NCBI GenBank assembly: GCA_947085045.1
Contig: CAMTUU010000009.1
Coordinates: 1-64,000 of the forward strand
Direction of reading: 5' to 3'
DNA: 64,000 bases
Source: Pseudolysinimonas_A sp947085045
GTDB lineage: Bacteria > Actinomycetota > Actinomycetes > Actinomycetales > Microbacteriaceae
Notes under the pieces: generated by a model
What the model was told of the DNA's origin: nothing
Seen by the model: only the letters and a program-made list of their open reading frames with translations
Databases searched by the model: none
Translations under genes and position numbers: made by a program
Shown: one piece after another, positions 16,643 through 24,231 of the stretch
Layout of the letters: every line of letters starts with the position of its first letter
Position numbering within the stretch: the first letter of the stretch is position 1

Positions 16643-17419
16643 ATGACTTTCGACGTCCGTGAGTTCGCGCGCACCGCCCGCGGCAGCCATCGCGCCGAAC
16701 TCGATCTCGAGTCCCTGACGCATGCCGATGTCGACGTGGACACCGCCCGCCTGCTCCGCACGATGCGCGACCTCGAGCGGCACACGATGGAGCGGATGCG
16801 CAACGTCCTCGTCACCGCCACGCACAAGGACGCTCGGGTGACGGCGTTCCTCACGACCTGGGCGTTCGAGAAGTTCTGGATCGCCGACGCGCTCGACGCC
16901 GTGCTCGACGCCACCGGACACGACCTCGCGAGCCCCGAAGGCCATCGTCGCCGCAGCTTCGCCGAGCGCATCGAACGCCGCGGTCCGATCGCCCGGGCCA
17001 TCGTCGGCAACATCGCCGGGCCGCGCCTCGTCGCGGCGCACGTGACCACCGGCTGCATCGACGAGTGGGTCACCTCGGCGGCCTACACGAAGCTGGGCGA
17101 ACTCGCCGAGGCGGTGAAGTCGGTCGCCGACCTCGTCATCCAGATCAAGGAGCGGCACATCGCGTTCCTCGCCGAGGACGCCCAGCGCCGGCTCGCCGAA
17201 TCTTCCCGCGCCCGTCAACTCACGCTGAAGGAGGTCAAGCGGTCCGCCTGGCCGCTCGGCGCCATCGACCGCTCCGCCGAGGACCGCACCTTCTTCGAGA
17301 CGATCGTGTTCGGGGGTGAGGACGGCGCCGCGCGCGCGGCCGACATCGCCGTGCGCATCGCCGCACTTCCGGGTCTCGGTCCCGTCGCTCCCGTCGTGGC
17401 TGCGAGACTGGTCCCGTGA
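16643..17419 (+). CDS. Ferritin-like protein with degenerate di-iron site
   Basis: A 258-residue helical protein clearly paralogous to the 282-residue protein at 19762. Shared landmarks are DLESL near residue 21, the LERHT/VEYHT helix, xxFW, DEW/NEW and HIAF/HVAF. The partner keeps a full E, ExxH, E, ExxH ligand set. Here E45 and E141 survive, but ExxH-1 reads K77-F-W-I80 and ExxH-2 reads K169-E-R-H172. It is therefore probably non-catalytic or structural, perhaps a partner of the intact paralogue. ATGA-type coupling (GTGA at 17416) to the fatty acyl reductase gene. Confidence 0.7.
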   Translation: MTFDVREFARTARGSHRAELDLESLTHADVDVDTARLLRTMRDLERHTMERMRNVLVTATHKDARVTAFLTTWAFEKFWIADALDAVLDATGHDLASPEGHRRRSFAERIERRGPIARAIVGNIAGPRLVAAHVTTGCIDEWVTSAAYTKLGELAEAVKSVADLVIQIKERHIAFLAEDAQRRLAESSRARQLTLKEVKRSAWPLGAIDRSAEDRTFFETIVFGGEDGAARAADIAVRIAALPGLGPVAPVVAARLVP

Positions 17420-19728
17420 CTCCGAAGAAGGCGACCACCGATCTGGGCGATGCCAAGGTCTTCCTGACCGGGGCGACCGGGTTCGTCGGTCAGGCGGTGC
17501 TCGAGCGACTGCTCAACGACCACCCCGGCACGACGGTCACCATCCTCGTGCGCGTCAAGGGCGGGGCGAGCGCAGAGGACCGCGTGCGCAGCCTCCTCGG
17601 CAAGCCGGTCTTCGCGGCCTGGCGCGACAAGGTCGGAGAGAAGGGCGTCGAAGACGCCGTCGCGAATCGGATCCGGGTCGTCGAAGGGGCCTTGAGTTCG
17701 CCGTTCATCCTCCCGAAGGATCTCGACCTCGTCATCCACAGCGCGGCCAGCGTGTCGTTCGACGACCCCATCAACGAGTCGTTCGACGCCAATATCGGCG
17801 GCGCGATCAACCTCTACGAGAGCGTGCGGGCCTCCGGCGGCGACCCCCGGGTCGTGCACGTCTCGACCTGCTACGTGCAGGGCCTGCGCAAGGGTGTCGC
17901 CCCCGAGACGAGCCTGAAGCACGACGTCGACTGGCGCGCCGAGTACGCGTCGGCGTTCGACGCCCAGACCCGCATCGAGAACGAGTCGCGCGAGCCGCAT
18001 CGGCTGCGCGAGTTCATGAAGGTCGCGCAGGCCGACCACGGCAAGGAGGGCCCGCAGGCGGTCGCCAAGTGGAGCGAGATCGCGCGCACCGCGTGGGTCA
18101 AGAAGGAGCTCGTGGATGCCGGGCGTACCCGCGCGCAGAGCCTCGGCTGGACCGACGTCTACACCCTCTCGAAGGCCTTCTCGGAACGGGCCGCCGAGGA
18201 GCTGTGGGGCCGGGAGCACCGGCTGTCGATCGTGCGTCCGGCGATCATCGAGAGCGCCCTCCGGCATCCCTACCCCGGCTGGATCGACGGCTTCAAGGTC
18301 GCCGACCCGCTGATCATGGCCTACGGCAAGGGCCAGCTCCCGGAATTCCCCGGCCTGCCCGACAGCATCCTGGATCTCATCCCGGTCGACTACGTCGTCA
18401 ACACGATCCTCGCCGCGGCCGCGAATCCCGCGCCGAAGGGCGAGCCGGAGTACTTCCACGTCGCGTCCGGCGCCTCGAACCCGGTGCCGTTCCACCAGAT
18501 GTACGAGAACGTGCACGAGTTCTTCGTGAAGAACCCGCTCACCGACCGCAAGGGCAACCCGATCGCCGCGCCGGAGTGGAAGTTCCCGGGGCCCGACAAA
18601 GTGGAGCGCGGCATCAACCGCCTCGAACGCCGGGTGAAGGCCGGCGAGCGCGCCCTCCGCATCCTGCCCAAGACGAAGGGGTCGCAGCGCACCCTCACGC
18701 AGCTGCAACGGGGCGTCGCCGACCTGGCGACCCTGCGCAACTTCGTCTCGCTCTACCGGGTCTATGTCGAGACTGAGCTGATCTTCGACGACTCCAACCT
18801 GAAGGCGCTGCACGACGCGCTGCCGGGGAAGGAGAAGGCCGACAAGGGCTTCGACATCGCGGCGATCGACTGGGACGACTATCTGCAGAACGTGCACTTC
18901 CCGGCGATCACCAAGCTGACGAAGGCGTTCTCGCGCGCTCGACAGGCTGAGCGTGCCGCCGCCGTGCCGACCCGTCAAGCCGAACTGCCCCCGCGCGGCG
19001 ACGTGCTCGCCGTGTTCGACATGGAGGGCACGGTCGTCGACTCGAACATCGTGCAGCAGTACCTCTGGGTACGCTCCGCCGGCTACCGCAAGGCCGCCTG
19101 GCCCGCCGAGGTGCTGCGCATCCTCGGCTCGGTGCCCGGCTACCTGCGGGCCGAGCGACGCAATCGCGGCGAGTTCATCCGCGGGTTCCTGCGCCGCTAC
19201 GCGGGGATGCCGGTTGCGCGCCTCGAGAAGATCGTCGCCGGCGGCTACGGCGACACGATGCGCCGGCACACCAGCCACGAAGCGCTCGCGCAGATCCAGG
19301 CTCACAAGGATGCCGGACACCGCACCGTGCTCGTCTCGGGGTCGATCGGCCTGCTCGCGAAGCCGTTCGAGAACCTCTTCGACGAGGTGGTGGCGACGAC
19401 GATGCACGAGCGCAACGGCGTGCTCACCGGCTACCTGACGAAGCCGCCGATCGTCGACGAGTCGCGCGCGGCGTGGCTCACCAGGTACGCGAAGGAGCAC
19501 GGCGCCGATCTCGCCGCCTCCTACGGCTACGGCGACAGCCACGCCGACCTGGGCTGGCTCGAGATGCTCGGACATCCGACTGCGGTCAATCCCGACCCCC
19601 AGCTCGCCGCCGAGGCGACGAAGCGCAACTGGGCGGTCGAGGACTGGAGGAAGGGCATCCGGTCACCGAAGCGTGCTTTGATGGACGGCAATCCGGTGCC
19701 CGCCGCGACTCCGAAACCCGAGAAGTAG
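17416..19728 (+). CDS. Fatty acyl-CoA reductase fused to HAD-IB hydrolase
   Basis: A 770-residue fusion. Residues about 10-400 form an extended SDR of the male-sterility/FAR type, with FLTGATGFVG (17-26) binding NADPH and the catalytic YTLSK (about 249-253). FAR reduces long-chain acyl-CoA to fatty alcohol. From about 530 there is a HAD-IB phosphatase-like domain with FDMEGTVVDSN (nucleophile D535), LVSGS and GYGDSHADL. The usual second aspartate of DxD is Glu here, which may alter catalysis. GTG start at 17416 overlaps the previous stop, and GAGACT 6 bases before it could be an internal -10. Fatty alcohol is exactly the co-substrate of the divergent AGPS-like enzyme. Confidence 0.85.
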   Translation: MTPKKATTDLGDAKVFLTGATGFVGQAVLERLLNDHPGTTVTILVRVKGGASAEDRVRSLLGKPVFAAWRDKVGEKGVEDAVANRIRVVEGALSSPFILPKDLDLVIHSAASVSFDDPINESFDANIGGAINLYESVRASGGDPRVVHVSTCYVQGLRKGVAPETSLKHDVDWRAEYASAFDAQTRIENESREPHRLREFMKVAQADHGKEGPQAVAKWSEIARTAWVKKELVDAGRTRAQSLGWTDVYTLSKAFSERAAEELWGREHRLSIVRPAIIESALRHPYPGWIDGFKVADPLIMAYGKGQLPEFPGLPDSILDLIPVDYVVNTILAAAANPAPKGEPEYFHVASGASNPVPFHQMYENVHEFFVKNPLTDRKGNPIAAPEWKFPGPDKVERGINRLERRVKAGERALRILPKTKGSQRTLTQLQRGVADLATLRNFVSLYRVYVETELIFDDSNLKALHDALPGKEKADKGFDIAAIDWDDYLQNVHFPAITKLTKAFSRARQAERAAAVPTRQAELPPRGDVLAVFDMEGTVVDSNIVQQYLWVRSAGYRKAAWPAEVLRILGSVPGYLRAERRNRGEFIRGFLRRYAGMPVARLEKIVAGGYGDTMRRHTSHEALAQIQAHKDAGHRTVLVSGSIGLLAKPFENLFDEVVATTMHERNGVLTGYLTKPPIVDESRAAWLTRYAKEHGADLAASYGYGDSHADLGWLEMLGHPTAVNPDPQLAAEATKRNWAVEDWRKGIRSPKRALMDGNPVPAATPKPEK

Positions 19729-19761
19729 CAAACCGACCCCCTCCGAGTAAGGGAGCCACCC

Positions 19762-20610
19762 GTGGCGTTCGACATCGACAAGTACACCGCCAATTCCGAG
19801 CCGGTGACCTGGACCGATCTCGACCTCGAATCGTTCGAGACGAATCCCCTGCCGGAGTCCAGCCTGCGCGTCCTGCGCTATATGTGCGACGTCGAGTACC
19901 ACACGGTCTGCTACCTGCGCGATCTGCTCACCACCCCGTCGCATAAGGAGCCCGAGGTCGGCTCGTTCATGACGATGTGGAACCGCGAGGAGTTCTGGCA
20001 CGGCGAGGCGCTCGCCGCCGTGCTCGGCAAGCACGGCATCTCGGTCGACTTCGACGAGCTGAAGGCATCCCGTCTCAAGCTCGGCTGGAAGGACCGCCTC
20101 GACCCGATCAAGCAGTCGATGCTCGGCGGGCTGGTCGGCAACGACTTCGTCGCCGTGCACATGGCGTGGGGCGCCGCCAACGAGTGGTCGGCCAACGCCG
20201 CCTACCTGCGCATGGCCCGCCAGGAGAACCACCCCGTGCTCGCCGAACTACTCAAGCGGATCGCGGCGCAGGAGACCAAGCACGTCGCCTTCTACGCGTC
20301 GCAGGCCCGCGATCGACTCGAGAAGAGCAAGAAGGCCCAGGTCATCGCCCGCTTCGCGCTCAGCAAGTTCTGGGCGCCGGTCGGCTCGACCATCTCCCCC
20401 GACAGCGAGGTCACCCACGTCATGGGTCACCTGTTCGCCGGCGAGGAAGGTCGCAAGCTGATCCGCAGCATCGACTCGCACATCGCGAAGCTCCCGGGCA
20501 TGACCGGACTCACGATCGTCGAGAGCGCGCTCGACAAGCGCGGCATCTCGGGCGAAGGCGAAGGCACCCCCGACGCGGTGCCGCTCTCGGAAGAGACCGT
20601 CGCGGCGTAG
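19762..20610 (+). CDS. Ferritin-like putative di-iron oxidase
   Basis: A 282-residue helical protein with a complete ferritin-type carboxylate-histidine set: E45 (CDVEYH), E77-x-x-H80 (EEFWH), E141 (NEWSAN) and E171-x-x-H174 (ETKH). Such sites activate oxygen in desaturases and oxygenases. GTG at 19762 lies 6 bases after AGGGAG. It follows the acyl reductase by 33 bases and is paralogous to the degenerate protein at 16643. A role in fatty-chain desaturation or aldehyde/alcohol oxidation fits the context but is unproven. I know no named family for it. Confidence 0.7.
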   Translation: MAFDIDKYTANSEPVTWTDLDLESFETNPLPESSLRVLRYMCDVEYHTVCYLRDLLTTPSHKEPEVGSFMTMWNREEFWHGEALAAVLGKHGISVDFDELKASRLKLGWKDRLDPIKQSMLGGLVGNDFVAVHMAWGAANEWSANAAYLRMARQENHPVLAELLKRIAAQETKHVAFYASQARDRLEKSKKAQVIARFALSKFWAPVGSTISPDSEVTHVMGHLFAGEEGRKLIRSIDSHIAKLPGMTGLTIVESALDKRGISGEGEGTPDAVPLSEETVAA

Positions 20611-20625
20611 CCGCCTCGCGGGCGC

Positions 20626-22029
20626 TCAGCGTCCAGCGACGCTGACGCGGTTGCGGCCGCTGTTCTTCGCGCGGTACATCTCGGAGTCGGCGATCTCGAG
20701 CAGCTCGTCGGTCGTCGGCCGGTGCTCGCCCGACGCGTGCACGACGACGCCGACGCTCGCCGACACGGCGAACCCGGCCGGAAGCCACTCCATCGGCTGG
20801 GCGACCGCGTCACGCAGTCGCTCTGCGATCAGCTCGGCCTGCTCATCGCCGGTCTCGGGGCACAGCACGATGAACTCGTCGCCGCCGAAACGGCCGATGA
20901 CATCCGACTCGCGCACGACCGACCGCAGCCGCCGGGCGACCTCGCGCAGCACCTCGTCGCCCGTCTGGTGGCCGAGGCGGTCGTTCACCGGTTTGAAGCC
21001 GTCGAGGTCGAGGAACATCATCGCGACCGGCTGCGTCGTGCGTTCCGAGGCGGCGAGCGCCGAGTCGATGTGCTCGCGCAGCAGCGCCCGGTTGGCGAGA
21101 CCGGTGAGCTGGTCGTGCAGGGCGAGGTGAGCGAGCTCCTCCTGGAGCCGGATGCGGGCGAGCGCCTGCGCGGCCTGGAGCGCGATCGCCTGCACGAGTT
21201 CGATCGCCGCCGGCTCGAGTTCGCGGCGGCGGGCGAAGAATGCCGCCACGATGCCGAACGGCGCGTGATCGCGCAGCAGCGGGAACGCGGCGAGGCCTTC
21301 GAGCCGCGCGGTGCGCATCGCCGCGGCGATCGCCGGATACCCCTCCTGCATCTCCTCGTAGCCGGGGAAGACGAGCGGCTGACCCTGCCGGAGCGCGTCG
21401 GGTCCCGGGCGCGGGTCGGAGCGGTCGTAGAGGCCGTCGAGCGGGTTCACGCCGGCGATGACCTCGAGCTCCCCCGAGGCGTCGACGGTCGCGACGCAGG
21501 ACACCGTCGCCACCAGCGCGTCGGCCACGATCCGGTTCAGCGCCTCCGCGAGGTCGAGCTGCGACGCGGCCTCCGCGAATTGCGTGGAGGCGTTCTGCAG
21601 CACCTGCACCCGCGCCGCCGCCGACTCCGCGCTGCGCCGTTCCGAGACGAGATCGCGCTCGTACTGGCTGCGTGCGGTCGCGTCGAAGATCGCCGAGCGC
21701 ACGAGCCGGGGCTTCTGGTCGGCCCCGAGCACGAGCACGGAGTTGATGAGGATCGGCAGCACCTCGCCGTCCTTGCGGCGCACCCCGAGCACCACCTCGC
21801 GGGTCTCGCCCTCGAGGTGCAGCACGGGCACGTGCCGGGTCTCGTAGAACAGCTGCGTGCCGGCGTCCAGCAGGTCGACGAAGCGCTTGCCGACGACCTC
21901 AGCTTCGTCGTAGCCCGTCCATTCCAGGAAGCGTCGGTTCACGCGCGTGATGCGATCATCGATTCTCGTCGTGAAGTAGCCGACCGGAGCGTCGTGGTAG
22001 AGCTCCTCGAAATCCTCGTGTTCGGGCAT
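20626..22029 (-). CDS. PAS-GAF-GGDEF diguanylate cyclase
   Basis: A 467-residue signalling enzyme. An N-terminal PAS domain (about 10-125; VGYFTTRIDDRITRVNRRFL) is followed by a helical linker, a GAF-like domain (about 150-295) and a GGDEF domain from about 305. The catalytic GGDEF (about 381) is intact, and RESD five residues upstream is a product-inhibition I-site. It makes cyclic di-GMP. No membrane segment. The ATG at 22029 shares one base with the stop of the RsbQ-like hydrolase gene (TGATG), so the two are co-translated and probably function as a pair. Confidence 0.9.
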   Translation of the reverse strand: MPEHEDFEELYHDAPVGYFTTRIDDRITRVNRRFLEWTGYDEAEVVGKRFVDLLDAGTQLFYETRHVPVLHLEGETREVVLGVRRKDGEVLPILINSVLVLGADQKPRLVRSAIFDATARSQYERDLVSERRSAESAAARVQVLQNASTQFAEAASQLDLAEALNRIVADALVATVSCVATVDASGELEVIAGVNPLDGLYDRSDPRPGPDALRQGQPLVFPGYEEMQEGYPAIAAAMRTARLEGLAAFPLLRDHAPFGIVAAFFARRRELEPAAIELVQAIALQAAQALARIRLQEELAHLALHDQLTGLANRALLREHIDSALAASERTTQPVAMMFLDLDGFKPVNDRLGHQTGDEVLREVARRLRSVVRESDVIGRFGGDEFIVLCPETGDEQAELIAERLRDAVAQPMEWLPAGFAVSASVGVVVHASGEHRPTTDELLEIADSEMYRAKNSGRNRVSVAGR

Positions 22030-22847
22030 CAACCCTCGAACCCGCGGATGGCGGCGACGACCTCGGCCGGACCGGAGAGATGCGGCACGTGCCCCGCGAC
22101 CGGGATCTCGGTGAGCACTGATCCCGGGATCGCGTCGTGCACGTAACGGCCGACGTTGGTGGGGGCGATGACGTCGTCCTGCGTCTGGATGATGAGCGTC
22201 GGCACCGATACCCCGGCCAGGTCGCGGCGGTTGTCGGAGAGGAAGGTCACGCGAGCGAAATGCCGGGCGATCTCCGGATCGGTCGCGCAGAAGCTGTCGG
22301 TGAGTTCGGCACCGAGTTCGGCGCGGTCCGGGTTGCCCATGATGATCGGGGCGATCCCGCGGGCCCACCCCGCGTAGTTCGCGTCGAGGGAGTCGAGGAG
22401 CCCGTCGATCGCCTCCTGCGTGAACCCGCCGGTGTATCCAGGCGCGTCGGTGTAGCGCGGCGACGGGCCGACGAGCACGAGCGCTCCGATGCGCGACGCG
22501 TCACGGTTCGCGGCGACGACCGCGATCATCGCGCTCACCGAATGCCCCACGACGACGGCATCCTCGAGGTCGAGTGCATCGAGGATCTCGAGCAGGTCGG
22601 TCGCGTAGCCCTCGAGCGAGTCGTACTTGCCCGGCCGGTAGGCCGCGAGATCCGATCCGCCGGCGCCGACGTTGTCGAAGAGCACCACGCGGTGGTCGGC
22701 CTCGAACGCCGGGGCGACGAATCGCCACATCGCCTGGCTGCAGCCGTAGCCGTGCGCGAACACGATCGGGCGTCCCCCGGGCGCGCCGGAGACCGTGACG
22801 TTGTTGCGGGACAGAACGTCGGTGGACGCGGGGGCAGGGAGCTCCAC
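22029..22847 (-). CDS. RsbQ-type alpha/beta hydrolase
   Basis: A 272-residue hydrolase strikingly like Bacillus RsbQ: LSRNNVTVSG at the start, FAHGYGCSQAMWR, APAFEADHRVVLFDNVG, nucleophile S103 in VVGHSVSAM, SPRYTDAPGYTGGF, FCATDPEIARHFARVTFLSD, D224/D225 and H253. In Bacillus, RsbQ acts with the PAS domain of the phosphatase RsbP, probably by supplying a ligand. Here it is coupled to a PAS-GAF-GGDEF cyclase, so by analogy it may make the signal that the PAS domain senses, feeding c-di-GMP output rather than sigma-B. Confidence 0.88.
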   Translation of the reverse strand: MELPAPASTDVLSRNNVTVSGAPGGRPIVFAHGYGCSQAMWRFVAPAFEADHRVVLFDNVGAGGSDLAAYRPGKYDSLEGYATDLLEILDALDLEDAVVVGHSVSAMIAVVAANRDASRIGALVLVGPSPRYTDAPGYTGGFTQEAIDGLLDSLDANYAGWARGIAPIIMGNPDRAELGAELTDSFCATDPEIARHFARVTFLSDNRRDLAGVSVPTLIIQTQDDVIAPTNVGRYVHDAIPGSVLTEIPVAGHVPHLSGPAEVVAAIRGFEG

Positions 22848-22920
22848 CCCTCGAATTTACAGGGGCCTACGCCCCGTCACCGCATCGCGACAAGGGGGGT
22901 TCTTTTCGCCCCGAGCCTGA

Positions 22921-23109
22921 TTATACTTTGTGGTCGCCCTCGGCCTGACGGACGTCTTCCACGGTTTCCCGGTCGGAGACGCCCTGCGCCGTCAGGCTGC
23001 TCTGGATGTCGTCGGAGAGCCCGGTGTCGATCGCGTCGGTCGTGACCGATCCGCCCTGCTGGCTGCCGGTCGAGTTGATGGCGTCGGAGCCGTTCGAAGT
23101 TTCGCTCAT
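22921..23109 (-). CDS. Small acidic hypothetical protein
   Basis: A 62-residue hydrophilic, Ser/Asp/Gln-rich, probably disordered protein (MSETSNGSDAINSTGSQQGG at the start, QAEGDHKV at the end). The ATG at 23109 has a GAGGA ribosome-binding site directly upstream. Short proteins of this type are common in Microbacteriaceae, but I know no function. It shares a short divergent upstream region with the 337-residue gene at 23217. Confidence 0.5.
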   Translation of the reverse strand: MSETSNGSDAINSTGSQQGGSVTTDAIDTGLSDDIQSSLTAQGVSDRETVEDVRQAEGDHKV

Positions 23110-23216
23110 TCCTCGACGGTAGTCCTCGCGTGCGCGCGGCGCCGGGGGTTGACGACTCGCGGCGCCGGAGTGAGCGCGCGGGCGACCGTCGTGCGGGCGC
23201 GCCTAGGCTCGACCAC

Positions 23217-24230
23217 GTGCCCGGCCTGCCGTTCGACCTGAGCCGCGAGCCCGCCGACCCCGGCGCACTCGACGAACTCGTCGCCGGCGGCGCGCGACGC
23301 GTCGGTCTCGGCGGTGTGCTGGCGGAGCGCGGGCGCCGCGCCTGGAGCGCTCGCGTGCGGGGCGTGGCCGCTGAACGCGGCTTCCGGTGGAGCCTGCGGG
23401 ACACCTTCGACCGCATCTGGTGGCCTCAGGGCGTCGACGTGGCGGCGGTCGACGGCGGACGCGTGCTGGCCGTGAGCTGGTTCGCCAAGCCGGAGCGCGG
23501 ACTCGAACGAGGTGTGCGGCTGACCTTCGTCGACCTGCGGACACGCCGCCCGCGGTACCACCACGTGTTACTGGCCGAGACGAGCCGCAGCGCGAGTGGC
23601 CGCGTCGAGCTCCACCCGGTGCGGATCCACGCCGGCGGCATCGCCTGGCTCGACGACAGCATCCTGGTCGCCGACACGGTCGGCGGGCTGCGGGAGTTCC
23701 GCCTCGACAATCTGCTCCGGGTGCCCGAGCCCTTCCACGGTTCGGTCCACGTGCTGCCCCAGCATGCACGGCACCGGGCGCGCACGGTTCCGGGCGACCG
23801 CGCGATGCGCTTCTCGTTCGTCTCGATCGAGCACACCGACGGTCCTCCGCTCCTCGTCACCGGCGAGTACGGCGTGGGCGGCCACGACGACCGGCTGGTG
23901 AGGCTCGGGCTCGACGGCACGGGAGAGACTCACCAACCCGGGCTGTCCCGGATGCAGGGCGTCTGCATCGTCGACGGCACCTGGTACGTGACGACGAGCA
24001 GCGGCGAGTGGAACGGCGGCGACCTCTGGGTGGGGACACCCGACGCGTTGACCCGCCACCGTCGGGTGCTGCCGGCCGGTCCGGAGGATCTGGCGTACGA
24101 CCGCATCGCGGGCCGGCTGTGGTCGCTGAGCGAGTGGCCCGGACGCCGACGGGTGTTCACCATCGACCCGACCCGCTGGCGGACCGGACGAGAAGAGACG
24201 GTGCGCCTGCTGGGACGTTACTTGAAGTAG
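23217..24230 (+). CDS. Hypothetical soluble beta-propeller-like protein
   Basis: A 337-residue protein starting at GTG 23217, six bases after TAGGCT (leaderless pattern, as at the photolyase gene). The sequence shows repeated short strand blocks with GxxWLDDSILVADTVGGLREF, VCIVDGTWYVTTSSGEWNGG and DLAYDRIAGRLWSLSEWPG, which look like propeller blades. No signal peptide. No family recognised. Its stop codon is 1 base from the left inverted repeat of a broken IS element, so the insertion lies immediately behind it; the C-terminus RYLK may have been altered by it. Confidence 0.65.
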   Translation: MPGLPFDLSREPADPGALDELVAGGARRVGLGGVLAERGRRAWSARVRGVAAERGFRWSLRDTFDRIWWPQGVDVAAVDGGRVLAVSWFAKPERGLERGVRLTFVDLRTRRPRYHHVLLAETSRSASGRVELHPVRIHAGGIAWLDDSILVADTVGGLREFRLDNLLRVPEPFHGSVHVLPQHARHRARTVPGDRAMRFSFVSIEHTDGPPLLVTGEYGVGGHDDRLVRLGLDGTGETHQPGLSRMQGVCIVDGTWYVTTSSGEWNGGDLWVGTPDALTRHRRVLPAGPEDLAYDRIAGRLWSLSEWPGRRRVFTIDPTRWRTGREETVRLLGRYLK

Positions 24231-24231
24231 T

